Positions 32,006 to 44,766 of a stretch of 64,000 nt of DNA are shown here, in pieces. Under the pieces are notes generated by a model. The model did not search any database and was not told where the DNA came from. It saw only the letters and a program-made list of their open reading frames with translations. Positions within the stretch are counted from its first letter, which is position 1. Each line of letters opens with the position of its first letter. The position numbers and the translations under genes were made by a program. The stretch is from positions 186,001-250,000 of the forward strand of contig NOKP01000006.1 in the NCBI GenBank assembly GCA_002682825.1, in the 5' to 3' direction. This stretch comes from Neonectria sp. B-13 (Eukaryota > Ascomycota > Sordariomycetes > Hypocreales > Nectriaceae).

Positions 32006-33690
32006 TTAGACTGTCCCGCTCGGCCCAGTTCCTTCAACGAACTCTTGTTCTTGCTCCAGGATCTCTCGCTCAGCTTTGGTCTGACCTTCCTTGGGCAAAT
32101 ATTTTAGAATCACCGGGATGAGGGCTGCAAGTAATGTGCCAAAGCCCGTAAAGGCGCCGGTGGTAGCGAAACCCTTGATGAATTCGGGCCCATCAGACGC
32201 AGGCCAAAGACGACTTCCGTACACGGCAGAAAGATTACCAATTGAGTTGACCAGTGCAACGACGACAGCCCGCTTTTCAGCAGGCAGTGAAATAACCTCC
32301 GAGGTCCAATTGAGAATCAAGGGAAGAGCCGTGTAGAGTCCAGCGATGTAGAAGCATAGCATGGCATACAAAACCTTGGGGTTGCTAACGGCAATACACA
32401 CGAGGGTACAGGTGAAGCTAAGACCCAGACATCCGGTGATGTGCCATTGACGGTCGCCAGTGCGGTCAGCTGTATAGGACAGTATGACGAGGAAGACAGC
32501 GCCAACCATCCATATCGGTATGGTCATGTACTGGGCGTGGACAGAGGTGTAACCCATCGACTTGACGATTGTCGGGATGAAATAGGAGATGGTGCACGAG
32601 CCGAGGTCCATGACAAAGAGAATGACAAAGAGGTACGTTCTGGGGTCGGCCACGGCCGCCTTGAGAGACTGCCAGTGCGTGAGGCGGATGCCGTGTCTAG
32701 CGACACTCGTGTTGTGGTCGTGGATCATGCGGACAACCGCTAACTGGCGCTCTTCAACTGAGAGACGCTTGGAGCTCTCGGGAAAGTCCAGGAGGACGAA
32801 TTTTAGAACTATAGCCATTGTGATGGTGCAGCAGCCCTCAATCAGGTAGAGCCAACGCCACCCACGAATGCCGCGGACGCCTTCCATGTTTCCAGTGATT
32901 GCACCCGCAAGCAAGCCGCTCAGAGCACCAGAGCATACAGACGCGGTGAAGAAGATGGAGAATCGTTTTCCTAGTCCCGATGTTAGAATTTCTTCAAGTT
33001 GATGGATCAAGGGGGCCAAATTGCGTACCGATTTCGGCCTTCTTGTACCAACATGTCATCAGGTAAAGGACTCCAGGAAAAAAGCCAGCCTCGATTGCAC
33101 CAAGGAAGAATCGCAGTGCCAGCATGCCCTTGTAGTTGTGAACCACAGACATGACAGCGCAAATAGCGCCCCAGACAATCATAATGCCGGGAAGGTACAG
33201 AGATGGTCGCGATCTGGTGAGAATCATGTTGGATGGGACTTCACAAATCAGATAGCCGATGAAGAAGATGGAAAGCAGCATGGCATACTCTAGAGGTTGA
33301 TGTCATCAGTAATTGTGCGTGGTATTTCGACTTGAGGAGTTGGGAGGATCGGTTACTCACGGTCGTCGGTGAGATTGAGGTCCACGTCCATCCCAGCCAC
33401 TCTGGCATTACCCTGTGAAATGAATTAGGTACAGATTCGGTGATAAGATGATGTTTACCCACAATGTTCTGGCGGTCAATATACGCTAGGATGTACATGA
33501 ACCACAATGCCGGCATCATAATCATGTCCATCTTGCGTACTAAACGCTTCTCGGCATCTGAACCGGGCTCGTAGTCGGCGAGGGCATGCTCGAGCTCAAG
33601 ATCGTGCTCCGAAATATTGATCTCCTTGACAGTGCCGTCTGCCACGTCTGTGGTCTTAGCATCCGCCACGACAGGTTTGAAGTCAGACAT
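32006..33690 (-). CDS. MFS permease of the anion:cation symporter (TNA1/DAL5-like) family
   Basis: Four exons: 33690-33463, 33412-33361, 33289-33029 and 32970-32006, giving 501 residues. The first intron uses a GTGGGT donor, and splicing rebuilds YIDRQNIGNARVAGM, the hallmark TM1/loop of the ACS family. The next junctions give DDQYAMLLSIFFIGYLICEVPSN and KKAEIGKRFSIFF. Other features are YKGMLALRFFLGAIEAGFFPG and RGWRWLYLIEGCCTI. Twelve TM helices are expected. Relatives import nicotinate, allantoate, biotin, vitamin H or similar organic anions across the plasma membrane. The substrate here is unknown. Confidence 0.92.
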
Positions 33691-35989
33691 ATTTTCAAAA
33701 ACCGTGGCACGGTATGAGAAAGATAGGTTGAGAGTATGGTTTGTTGCTTTCGTTAGAAAACTATCTTTGCAAGGAGAAACCTACTTATATGTACGAGAGA
33801 GACATGGTTCGTGAGCTTATCTGGATTCTGATTTCTTGATAGAGAGTGAGAGTCAATTCTAGTATGTAGGCCCTTATCTAGCTACCTAACTACAGTGGGT
33901 GAGACTAAGGGCGTTTTGATACGGTTAACGGCCGAACCGTTACAGGCCCGATGCTCCACATGTTCCCCCCGCATTTTCCTTTATCACTGCTTTATAATGG
34001 TCATCCCCGCTCCCTGAGCATCGCAAGATAGCGTGGCTAGTGCTGGTCCCGGGAAGTTGATGCTGAACTTTGAGGGGTGATCGGCTCTCACACCGGGCCG
34101 GTCGCTCAATATCGTGGCCGGCACAGCAAGACCTACGCATGGCGGCTCGGCTGTGTCCTTGGCCGCCAAGGTCGACCGGCCTGGGAGATCAGCTTTGAGG
34201 CACAGCCGGACCTAGCGCCAGAAAGCCGGTACGCTTTTTCGAATACCACCAGGGGCGACTTGGTATGGGAGCCACGAGACAAGAGTCTGTTGGTCTTCAA
34301 AGAGGCACACCATGCGGATTAATTGGTCACATATACAAGCTAGATATCGGTTTGACTGAGAGCCCATCTTAAACACTGATACGGTAATATGGCCTGGTAT
34401 CTGACTCACCACATTAAACCGATTCGGTCTTACATCAATTAGGAAACCCATTCTTGTTAAGCCAAGTCCAAAAGAATCGTGCTGAAAGGCTTCTTAAGAG
34501 GATTTGGGAAACGGGAAGTCCCAGGACTGCCAGTCGAGCCTATGAAGCGGAGGATTGTCTATCTCACTACATTGGCTCAATTTATACACTTTCATCATTG
34601 CTTCCGACTGAACAGATGTTTCTTTTCTTAGCTCAGTAGCAAGCTCTACGTATAAATCCTACGTTATGATATTTAAATTCTTGCGACTTACAGCTTGCAC
34701 CTCAAGACTGGCTGGGACTGCCATTGCTGATAATACATATCCTCCAAGCTTCCCACATGTACCTATTCGAAGATACAGTGTACAAATTAACTCAAAATCC
34801 AAATACCATCTTCCTTCTCACGCCGGATAGAACACATACCTATCTTAAATGCACTTCGAATAGTTATCAGTTATGATATTGAGCTGTGAATGTGAGACTA
34901 ATCATTTATTATTCTTTCAGGGTTTCCAAGCGAGGCGGCTTTTAGTGCCTCACTTCAATGTTTGTAAGATTGGAAGCGGCTTGCAGTCCGTTTCACTGCC
35001 CAGATTAATACATGAATTTATATACAGACACCTGCGTTCCTAGTTAGTGTATGGATCACTGAAAGGGAAGATTGGTATTGACATAGTAGACTGAGCCAGT
35101 GCCATAATTCTGGCGTACACTCATGACGTCACATCAATGCTCGCTCAGTGCTCAAGCCAAGCCCTCATTTCTAAAACCCTGTATAAGTCCGTCTGAATGG
35201 CGCCATTGCAGTTCGCCGGGACAGTCTTATTGATTGACTTTCCGCCACCTTAGTCTCACCGGACCGGGACACCGAGCTCACCTGCGTCCCAATGAAGCAA
35301 ACCCTTGTGCCCGGCGACACATTGGGAGATATAAGGAAATCTGGCACCTCAGAGCCCAAACAAACGACCTGATAAGACCTCGCTAGCATCTAAATGATAC
35401 AATCACACGCTATAGAGATGCTCCGTTTCTTTGGAAGTTCTGAGATCACATAGCACTGCCCGAGTCCGGGTATTAATGAACTCACTAAGCTGTACGTTGG
35501 TATATGAGTTAGCCAGGCGCAATCAACAGGCTTCCGAATTACCCGTAGTAAATCGCTGCCGTTAGGTGTTCGGGACACCGAGCTTGAATACCATGATGAG
35601 ACCAATCGACACCTTGATGCTAGATGGAACAGAGAAACAGCCTCGTATAATTCATCGCTTGGTCTAACTCTTTACATCCAGCCAGCCGGCACACCACCGG
35701 CTCCTATCTGGGCAATGTATAGTAGAGTCCGGACTCCAGGGGTCTCAACGGTTTGCGCCTTTGCGGAAGCTTGAACAGAGCGGGGAAACCGGCAAGATAG
35801 CATTTGCGGGGCCTTGCAGGGTTCACGCTTTGAATTCACTACCCTGACGCAACCGTTCTACTGTATAAATGTTCTACCAAACCAGGATTCTATCGAGAGG
35901 AGCAGCTCACTACACAGTAAACCTCCCACGCCTTCACAATCACCCTATTTGAGAAACGACGGCAACTGCATCAGCACACCACCGCAGCC
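33691..35989. other. Long gene-poor region
   Basis: About 2.3 kb. A GC-rich island at roughly 33950-34320 has an 81-codon frame (34077-34322, plus) embedded in otherwise AT-rich sequence; its product is not recognised. The remainder holds short frames only. TATAAAT at 35864-35870 precedes the HAD gene by 120 bases. Confidence 0.4.
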
Positions 35990-36792
35990 ATGTCTATCCC
36001 CAATAAGCATGTCGTCTTCGACGTGGTTGGCACCTGTGTCTCATACGATGCCATTTTCGACGCTCTCGACACACGACTGGGTGATCGGCTACGTGCTGAG
36101 TGCATCAAGCCCAAGCTGTTAGGATACACATGGTTCGAGGCTGCTGAGCGCGAATACACGTATCTGAGTATTTCTGGCCGATATATCCGCTTCTATGATG
36201 TTTTCCGCAGCCTCTTCTACCGGATGCTGTGGATGGCTGGCATTGAGGAGCCACGCAAGTTCGCGACTGACGACGACCTGGCGTACATCTTGGAACAGTT
36301 CATGCACCTAGATGCCCGGCCAGGCGTTGCCGAGTGTTTTAAAATACTGCGCGACGCCGGTTTCACCTGTTGGGCGTTTACTGCCGGCGACGTCAACAGA
36401 GTCAGCGGTTACTTCACTCGCAATAACATCGACATGCCGGCTGAGAACTTCATGTCGTGCGACTCACTAGGCATCGGCAAACCGGCGCCGGAGTCCTATC
36501 GGCCGCTTCTAACGCGTTTCGCTGGTGAGGAGGCATGGTTTGCCGCCGCCCATATGTGGGATGTGTCCGCTGCCAAGGCAACCGGGTAGGTTTTATCGCC
36601 ACAACTGTCTTGGTCGCACTATTCTAATTTGGGGGTCTTGCTTTTAGGTTCAAGGGTGCGTATTGCACGGTATGGGAGAAAGAGCCTTGTACTGATCTGT
36701 TTGGCGCAATGGACGTCATGGCGGACACGTTTCCGGAGATGGCGCGTGAGATTGTGGCCGCGTCCCATGCAGCCAAGCCTATAACTGTCTAG
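35990..36792 (+). CDS. HAD-superfamily hydrolase (2-haloacid dehalogenase-like)
   Basis: Two exons, 35990-36585 and 36648-36792, giving 246 residues. Motif I is VVFDVVGTCVSYD, with the nucleophile Asp in FDVVGT. A helical cap follows (residues about 20-110), then motif II AFTAGD with Thr, a Lys in SLGIGKPAPESY (motif III), and the acidic region AHMWDVSAAKATGFKGAYC (motif IV area). The layout and length match type II haloacid dehalogenase-like enzymes of fungi. HAD enzymes hydrolyse C-halogen or phosphoester bonds through an aspartyl intermediate; which one here is not decided. The first residue of motif I's second Asp position is Val (DVVGT), as in dehalogenases rather than phosphatases. Confidence 0.88.
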
Positions 36793-37743
36793 AGCTTATC
36801 TAGAAATAAGTACAACTGAATGTGATATACCCCTTACCCAAGTATTGTGCAGAGGTTAGGTTGCTGTGTACCTAGCCGGTGCACCTAGACTATTATGGTC
36901 GGTCAATTTGCAGATCCCTCAACCAGCGATAAGGCTCATCGCCGCCCAACATGTTTCCCGATCTCAACGTATCAATTAATGCTAGGAAAAGCAAAGAACG
37001 TAAAAGGAGTGAGTATATAATCTGTGCTGTAGTGTGTTATTTCCGTGTCACTATTTCCCTCCTTTGAAAACTTGGATGAGCACACCGAGGGCGTTTTGTG
37101 AAGTTGCAAACCAAATGGCCGGTGATGTTGAACTGTCAAGTCCAACCAACACAGAAAAATCGACCTGTGATTGCCACAGAGACTAGGTGCTGAGCATGCG
37201 GGGTTGATCCCTGATAATTTGGCTTCTGTGTCGGTGTGGGTGATTGTCATCGGGGCTACTTTTGGCCTCCGGTCACCATGTCGTATCTAGGACCGGCAAA
37301 TTGCCGGTCTTGGTGAGCGATGATCTCAATCGTCGGCCTCAGACTGGGCTGATCAACGTTTGTCCCGGGTCCATTGTTCTTCTGGACAGGACTCCGGGGT
37401 AAGCCCAAGTCAAATCAACCGGTCAATCTGTCCTCTGACCGCCCTGCTCTGTTGCATGTCTGTAATCTGTATCCAACCCGATCGCCCACACCTAACCCGC
37501 AACTCCTCACCAAGCCGGAATCTGGCAAGCACAGGGCCGAAGCGGGTCCGGAGGTAGTCTACGGTCTTCCTTATCTTCAAGTCCGGGCTCAAACACGACT
37601 CAAGCATCGAGTATATGAGACCACTGCGTGGGAGCAATCAGAAGAGTGGGCGCAGTTAGTTTCACCTGATCTTGGCTATCATTGTACCTTTGTCATTCGG
37701 TATCAATCATTGTTGGATGATCAATGAAAGGGTGGTGGGTGTC
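36793..37743. other. Intergenic region
   Basis: 951 bases upstream of the FAD oxidoreductase. Short frames only; no motif or gene recognised beyond a general promoter role. Confidence 0.35.
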
Positions 37744-39241
37744 ATGTCCAAATCCAGCGAACAAGACCGTGGCCCGGTGCCTAACCCCGTTCCCTCATTT
37801 TGGAATGGAAGATCGCGTCCGCTTGATGACTACCGTAGCACGACGGAATTGCCTTTGGTATCCGACGTCGTCATCGTGGGAGCTGGCTTTGCCGGAGTTG
37901 CAACAGCATACCACATACTCAAAGACAACCCCCATCCACCTTCGATCGTCTTGCTCGAGGCTAGAAAAGTATGCTCTGGGGCAACAGGCCGAAACGGAGG
38001 CCATGTGAAGCCTGACACATACTTCAACGTCCCAAAGTACACCAAATTATATGGTGCCGCTGCAGCAGCGGAATTGGCCGCCTTTGAGGCATCCCATGTT
38101 CTTGCGGTTAAGACCCTCGTGGAAAGTGAGAATTTGGACTGCGATTTCCATCTTACGAGGGCTGTGGACGTGTATCTTGACCCAGACCAAGCGAGAAAAA
38201 CAGAAGCGTCCTACAAGGAACTTGTCAATGCAGGTACCGTCGATTTACGTGATGTCGCCTTCATTCCAAAAAAGGACGCCGAAAGGGTAAGTAGTCTGAG
38301 AAGTTGGTATTCCTGCAAGCCTCTGACAGTTATAGGTCTCTGGAATCAAGGGTGCGCAATTTTGTTTTTCTTTCACTGCGGCTCACTTATGGCCGTCAAA
38401 GATGGTCCACCAGCTGCTAGAAAAGCTCCTCGATAAGGGTTTAAGTCTCCATGCCAATACTCCAGTATTAACAGTATCATCGACGCCGGACAACCATGGG
38501 ATGTGGATGGTTCATACTCCACGTGGAACCATTAAAGCTCGGAAAGTCGTCTTCGCTACCAATGGCTACACAGGTCAAGTTCTGCCGGAATATCGCAACA
38601 GCATTGTTCCCGTTCGCGGTATTTGCAGTCACATCGAGAGCCCAAAACACCAGGATTCTCCGCATCTCGTCAACACCTATGGTATCCGTTTTGATGCCTT
38701 GAACAACGATTATCTCATCCCTCGCGCGGACGGAAGTATCGTGGTGGGCGGTGCAAGACAGAGGTTCTGGCCCAACAGAGATCGATGGTTCGACAACATC
38801 CGAGACGATGAGCTCATCGAAGAGGCTGTATCGTACTTTGATGGTTATATGCAGCGGCATTTTCGAGGATGGGAAACCAGTGAAGCCAAGGTCAAAGAGA
38901 TCTGGACTGGTAGTAAGATGAGACCAATTTCTGCGCACTTGAATGTTGAGCATTAACATTGTTTAGTCATGGGTTACAGTTCTGACTTTATGCCCCATAT
39001 TGGCGAGGTACCGGATAAGCCAGGGCAATTCATCATTGCCGGTTTCTCTGGCCATGGTATGCCCGAGATTCTCTTGTCAAGCAAGGGTGTTGCAGTCATG
39101 GTACGTGACGGCATATCCTTTGAGAAGTCGGGACTTCCACGAATATTCAAGACAAGCAAGAGTAGGATATGTTCTAAGACTAGCCTGCTTGAGGAGTCAA
39201 TGGAATTACTATGGGCTGGTAGTGCTAAGCCAAAGTTATGA
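37744..39241 (+). CDS. FAD-dependent oxidoreductase (DAO family)
   Basis: Three exons: 37744-38286, 38336-38909 and 38967-39241, giving 463 residues. The FAD-binding motif is DVVIVGAGFAGVATAYHIL (GxGxxG), followed by LLEARKVCSGATGRNGGH, typical of the DAO/GlpD-like fold (PF01266). Splicing forms ER-VSGIKGAQFCFSF and IWTV-MGYSSDFMPHIG. The C-terminal FAD contact is FIIAGFSGHGMPEILLS. Such enzymes oxidise amines or amino acids with release of H2O2, or demethylate N-methyl groups. The start is the first Met (MSKSSEQD) that avoids an improbable hydrophobic extension. The end of the protein (after FKTSKSR) is not conserved-looking, so a small 3' error is possible. Confidence 0.88.
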
Positions 39242-40296
39242 TAACTTGCCCCGCCGTCATTCGATGGTTAGTCGATCAAAAGAATCACAAACTTAACCCG
39301 TTAGTACAATTTGATACGTCCTACCTCACATGGTTTTAACTCACCATACTCTGGAATATATGAATTTCCTCCGCGATTAGACCACCAATTTCACCTGAGA
39401 AGTAGTTGCTAACATAATCACTCTCATTGCTATCTCTTGCTAAGTGTAGAACATTGCAAGTATTTCAAGTGATGCGGCAAGAAATCTGGCCTCTCACATG
39501 TCCAGCAGGAAGCAAGATGCATAGAACCTAGACCAACTATGAAATGACGTTTTAGCAGTGGCGACTGTATGATGTAATTCACGCAAGTATTTCGATTGTA
39601 AGCCTTTTCGCTAGGCCAACCCTTGATAAACGGCGTTTCACAGCAAGCAGCAACTTGACTTTGAAGTTTAACATTGACTGGAAATTCTGTAGGAATCCTG
39701 AATGGTTGTGTGCTGCTAAACATGATGTAGCTTTCTGGGGGAGTGGTGTGAAGCGATGTCACACCAGCTCACAGAGGCGTTTTAGCTTATGCCATTCGAG
39801 ATTTCTACAATATCGGGGGCATCAATACAAGTAGGTACAATGTTCCCTTGCGTAATGATCTTTTAAGATTGTCTGACTGTATTCCAGACAGTTTCAGCAT
39901 ACTGTTCGAGCGCCAGGTGATGATCCGACCATACGAACGCTCTGAATTTGAGACTTGGGCTATTTGAAGCAATTTCACAGGATTAATGGTCTCTAATGCT
40001 TATAATTATTCTTCATTGCGGGAACATGATAGGCAGGTGGGCCACTTTTGAGATTTTGTTCAAGGTGTGAATAAAAATTAGAAAGCGTAGCAAGATGGAC
40101 CTGCCCAAACCACACACGGGTCGTCAGAAAAGGTCATGCACAGGATAAGGCGCGAACAGAATAGCCAGAGGTGTTATATTATCATTGGTAGACAAAAGCG
40201 AAAACAGGACCATATCTGAATTCGAAACGTAGGCCAAGCCCCACCAGCAGTGAGTATTGTTCGAAAAAGCATGGTGCACGTATTGCAGTGTCCTCA
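39242..40296. other. Intergenic region between convergent genes
   Basis: 1,055 bases, AT-rich in part. No gene, repeat or motif recognised. Confidence 0.35.
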
Positions 40297-42002
40297 TTAG
40301 GTTGGTTGGCGAGAACACTCTCCGCGGTTTTGGTCAGAGCTTCCTGCCGCAGTTTGATAATCAGGAAGCAGACTGTTTCCAAACTGGAAATGGGATCGTA
40401 AAGAAGTCCGAACCGCGGTTCGGTAGGTGGGAACTCGATTCAACTCGTATAATGTATCTGAGTCCAGATCAGTTGGGCCAGCTCGCTGCGGCAAGGGCGC
40501 CGCAGTAGCTATTTGCTCGGTATGGATGACAGGACGGAGAAGATCCAACTCAGGACGTAAGTTGGCCGAACTGCTTGGCTGCAGTTGGGTTCCAGCATTC
40601 TCACGACCGTCATTGTCCTCGTAAAGCTGGTCCAGGATATGATCGCCATATCCGGGCGGAACTGCAGTCTCGGTTTCGACGCTCGATGCACTGGGTAGCT
40701 GATAAACGAGGCTGCCCTGGCTGTCGAGGGACATATTGGGGGAAATGAATATGTAGACTGGGAGAGCCACTGCAAGCTACGAAGGTAAGTCATTCAGCCT
40801 TGTAAATGTTCTTTGGGTAACTCACTTCGGAAATATGACCGTCGACGTTGCAAAGAGGGACAAAAACCTTGATTTTATGACGAACCTTAATACCATGAAT
40901 GTCTAGGTCTTGGATGCATTGCCCAAGTTTCTTCGGGAGGTCAAGTCTCTTATTTAAGACCCAGCCTTCCTGGATAGTATCCTCGATCGTACTTTGCCAA
41001 TCTTGCTCTCTAGCCACCTTGAATTCCCAAGTGGAAACTATGCGCTCCATCCGATGATTCTTGTCATGGGGGAAGGTCAAATTCGGAATATGACATTCGC
41101 GAACTTCCAACAAGGTTGCCGTAATATGTGATATGTCAAGACCTTTGACGAGTGGTGTAAACCGCATCTTTAGCATTACTGCGTCACCGAAGACGGCGGC
41201 TTTGGAAGGAATGGAAATTTCGTAATCGACCTTGTTGAGCCAAACGTTCTCAATGCTCATAGCATACATAAACTCCAAAGAGTTTGCGGATAGGGTTCGG
41301 ATTATTCGAAGCTGCTTATGAGCATGAAGATCCCGAGCCAACTTGTCCCTGCTGATAGTAGCCTTGAGGGTGTAAGTAAGATATGCTTCAGGAATACCCT
41401 CAATGCTCTCAGCCGTATCGCCAGGAAGCAAGTACTCGAAAGGCCACTCGTAGTTTCCAGCGGGAAGAGTTTTGCTGGTACCATACGTATCAACAAACGG
41501 GGCCCACTGCTGGTGGAGAATGTTGATTTTTGAGCCTAAAACGCCTATATCTGTCCACCTGTGAAGGATGTTAGTTAGACATGGTTCCAATGCTCGACCA
41601 ACGGATGAAAGAAAAGCTTCAGATAGGCATACGAGTGACGCAGAGTGCCAATTAATTGGAGATTCACATCCTCCACTCTCAACGGTGACTGTAAACAGAG
41701 GACGAGGACTCCCTTGAGGAGTTGAGCGGTGGACTCATGCTCACTGCCCCGAAAAACAACAAAGTCATTGTCTAATCTGTCGGGTATACAATGTTAGGGG
41801 TCATGGATTCCATCGTGCTACACACGACTTGAGTGGGTGGAGTCATCTACCGAATTTCGAAGAGCTTATATGGGTGAAAGGCTGAGACGTTGAACGGCGG
41901 ATGAGAATGTGGGGAAGGTGGCCGGAAAGCGCGGAGTAAGCGAGTCGGAGAAATCGATATAGACGGCTTCGGCGAGGAACGACTAGAAGCCGGGGGCTGC
42001 AT
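40297..42002 (-). CDS. Alpha-arrestin (ART / CreD-like) ubiquitin-ligase adaptor
   Basis: Four exons: 42002-41851, 41776-41633, 41558-40826 and 40776-40297, giving 502 residues. The N-terminal arrestin domain begins after a Ser/Pro-rich leader: FNVSAFHPYKLFEIR-LDNDFVVFRGSEHEST, then LLKGVLVLCLQSPLRVEDVNLQLIGTLRHS. The C-terminal arrestin domain includes LNKVDYEISIPSKAAVFGD and ISELAVALPVYIFISPN. A PPxY motif (VPPGYGDHILDQLY) follows, the docking site for WW domains of Rsp5/HulA-type ubiquitin ligases, and LNRVPTYRTAVR matches a conserved tail motif. These adaptors direct ubiquitination and endocytosis of plasma-membrane transporters in response to nutrients. All junctions are in frame. CreD is the best-known Aspergillus relative, but orthology is not established here. 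Confidence 0.88.
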
Positions 42003-43009
42003 CACGGAAAATTGGTCGCTGGTAGCAGAGTAGGAAACCCCAGAGTAATTGTGGGTTGTTGAGTTTGCATCAACTCGCGCCGCCCATGAAATGATAGCCT
42101 AAGGATGCATCGGGAGGAACCCTGATAGGTCGACTGGATACAGTGTGAAGCAATGGGAAAGAGGGTAGAAAGATTGCGTGGAAGACATAAAGAAGGGAAT
42201 TGTTAAAAGGCAGATTTCTGTTTTTACGAGGTCTTAATCATAGTTACTGCTGTCGTAACATGTGATGCTAGCCCAACATTATGGAGTGTTCCACTATTCC
42301 CAACACATGTCATGGCTAGGACTGATCGGAACGTTCCCGCCGATAAGTCGGTCTAAAATGGAACGGACTAAAGAGTGGAGCAACCGAGTACCTCGGCGTA
42401 AAATGGGGCTGTTTATCAGCTGAACCTGCTTGTGAATGTGTTTCACGTCATAGTTCATGCCACTTTAGTCTAGTAGATAAGAGATAAATTACATAACACC
42501 CTTAATATAGGGAATCGACCTTTCAACGTTCCCATGACTGACTGACATTGCCGTGAAAGAACTATGCTGATCACGAGCTCGGCTTGACCAAGGCTGGTAT
42601 TATTCTTGTTCACGGTTTCCCACAAGCTAGAGTATGTAGCACTTGTAAGGGGGCATCTCTGCTTTCAGCCTCATAAGCAAGGTTATATATATCACGACCT
42701 ATATGCTCACAGTACTTGCAATACTAATAATAGAAGCCGGTACATTTACAGGAGCAAGCTGATGTGATCCGACTAGTTAGATATGTAGTATCAGTCGTTA
42801 TACATTTTGGTAGGTTGGCTACAATATCTCGCTTGACCAGTTCCGACATCAAGCGTTATATTAGTAGTTGACGTAGCACAGTGGTGGTGGGAATCACAAT
42901 ACGGGTAATCGCATCCAGGGTTACTTCGTCAAATTTATACTTGCGGAATATTTCCGGCTTGCAGATCTTGTTCATGAATACTCCGGCTGGAGACTGTGGG
43001 TTGTCACAA
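42003..43009. other. Intergenic region
   Basis: About 1 kb upstream of the arrestin gene and downstream of the nitrilase. It has CT/AG-mixed and AT-rich segments. No gene recognised. Confidence 0.35.
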
Positions 43010-44127
43010 CTAAAGAGTGGTATTTTCACTCAAATTATCAGAAGCCTCATCCTTCTTCCCCCTGACAACAAGCTTGACCTCCTCGTTGATACCCAACCAT
43101 AACAGGTCCGGACGACTATAGTGCCCGGTACAGTCGGCAAACATCCTGACTTTAATCAACTGATCCATGTCGAGGTCGGTGTATATGATTGTCTCTGTGG
43201 TCTCATCGACTGGCTCAGTCAAGCGACGACCATCTGGACCAAAGACAGCAGAACTACCGCCTCCCGGAGAAGACATCATGGCTCCACCAGCGGTTCCCAG
43301 AGCCTTGATCCCTTTCTCAGTGATAACCGCCGTGCAATGCAAAACAAACGTGCCAGATTCAATGGCATAAGTGCGGGAAAGGTTTTGACAGCCTAGATGA
43401 AATTAGCATAGGACCGGTGCGACAACGTAGAACCCAGGAACAAACCTTCAGCGCTCATTGACCATAATTCCGGGCCACCAGTGTGCGGAGTAACGCTTGG
43501 CCAGGCCGCAACGTGAATCTCCTCCTTCTGGGAAATGGTGTTGTACTTCAACAAGGGCTGCATATGCTCCCAGCAGGCTAAAGATCCCACACGCGCAAAA
43601 GGGAGCTGCGCCACGCTTCGTAGGCAATGTCCAGATGCATCGCCAAAGATGGTTCGTTCCATGTGCGTGGGCTTCATTTTGCGGCGATGCACTTTTACCT
43701 CACCATCAGGCCCGATGAGCGCCTGTGATATGAACAGGGAGTTATTCTCGTTCTCGGAAAAGCCCAGCGACACGGCGATGTTGTTTTCGCGCGCGCAAGC
43801 CTGGATCTTGCTCATCTCAGGTGAGTCAATGCTCATCGAATTCTTTATGTATTGCACGTTGAGCTCAAAGTCAACGAAGCGCGACCTGACTAGTTTTAGC
43901 ATGTCTATTCAAGACGCAATCTTTTACGTCGGACGAGAGTGTTTCACATGACAGACGTACCATACCCAGCAGGGGTAACCTGGGATCCACAGCTCAGGAA
44001 AGGCGATGATCTGGGCGCCATTGGACGCTGCCTCCTCAATGAGCTTGCATGTCTTCACGACGGCGCCGGGGAGATCAGCCCAGACTGGCTCGGCCTGAGT
44101 CACTGCAGCTCGAACGGTAGTGCCCAT
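43010..44127 (-). CDS. Nitrilase-superfamily enzyme (nitrilase / cyanide hydratase branch)
   Basis: Three exons: 44127-43961, 43885-43446 and 43392-43010, giving 329 residues. The catalytic triad is visible: Glu in [13 protein letters not shown], Lys in [17 protein letters not shown], and Cys in [16 protein letters not shown]. The first intron uses a GTACGT donor and an acceptor at 43886-43888, which yields [20 protein letters not shown]; using the nearer AG would create a stop. The C-terminal block [14 protein letters not shown] matches branch-1 nitrilases. Members hydrolyse nitriles to acids (or HCN to formamide) in large helical oligomers. The choice between nitrilase and cyanide hydratase is left open. 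Confidence 0.92.
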
Positions 44128-44766
44128 AATTAAATTTGAGATCGGCTTGAAGGCAAAGAAGAAGAAGGTGTGGTGATGAAACTTCCAAGATAAACCCGGG
44201 GTAGTTGTCCGTGTCTTATAGTGCCTCTCTCTGGGTTGTGCTGCTTAGTGAGAGTGCTTTCGTGTCTGTTGCGGGGTGCGGGGGTTACATCTCCGCACCG
44301 ATACGCCTTTGCTGACTACAACCCTTATCTTCCTCGCCTTCTTCCATCAGGGGTAGTCTACTTGTGCACGTGTACACTACTAGTGTCTCTGTCTACGTGC
44401 TTATCAAGGCGGTATGAGAATGGATATTGCGGAATAAGAAGCCGTTGTGAATGAAGCGTTGGCGACCGACTTTTTTTTAATGACAAGGTATGAAACATTC
44501 ACACAGACAAAGTAATCATCTCTCTCTAGTTCGATCTCAAACTAGAGAAAAATGAGAATTGGCATCCGAATACTCTGAGACGCCTTTTCATGGCTTGGAT
44601 TATATCTGCGATCGTGGATCGCTGAGCCTAACCCTGCCTGCTCAGAGGCCAAGTCAGTTCAGGAGATGGAGATTTGAACAGGGCACTGGTCTTCCCGGGA
44701 GCATACTCAAGTCTCTCGGTCGTTTAGTTCACCATTTTGACATTAGAATGTAGGACTGGATTTTAT
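44128..44766. other. Intergenic region
   Basis: 639 bases: the promoter of the nitrilase and the 3' flank of the next regulator. A TCTCTC-rich stretch near 44520 and a poly-T run at about 44471 are visible. No gene recognised. Confidence 0.35.

Noticed and set aside
37672..37743. Upstream ATG at 37672 as start of the FAD oxidoreductase
   Set aside because: It would add a poorly conserved hydrophobic extension; the ATG at 37744 gives the usual short hydrophilic leader before the FAD motif.
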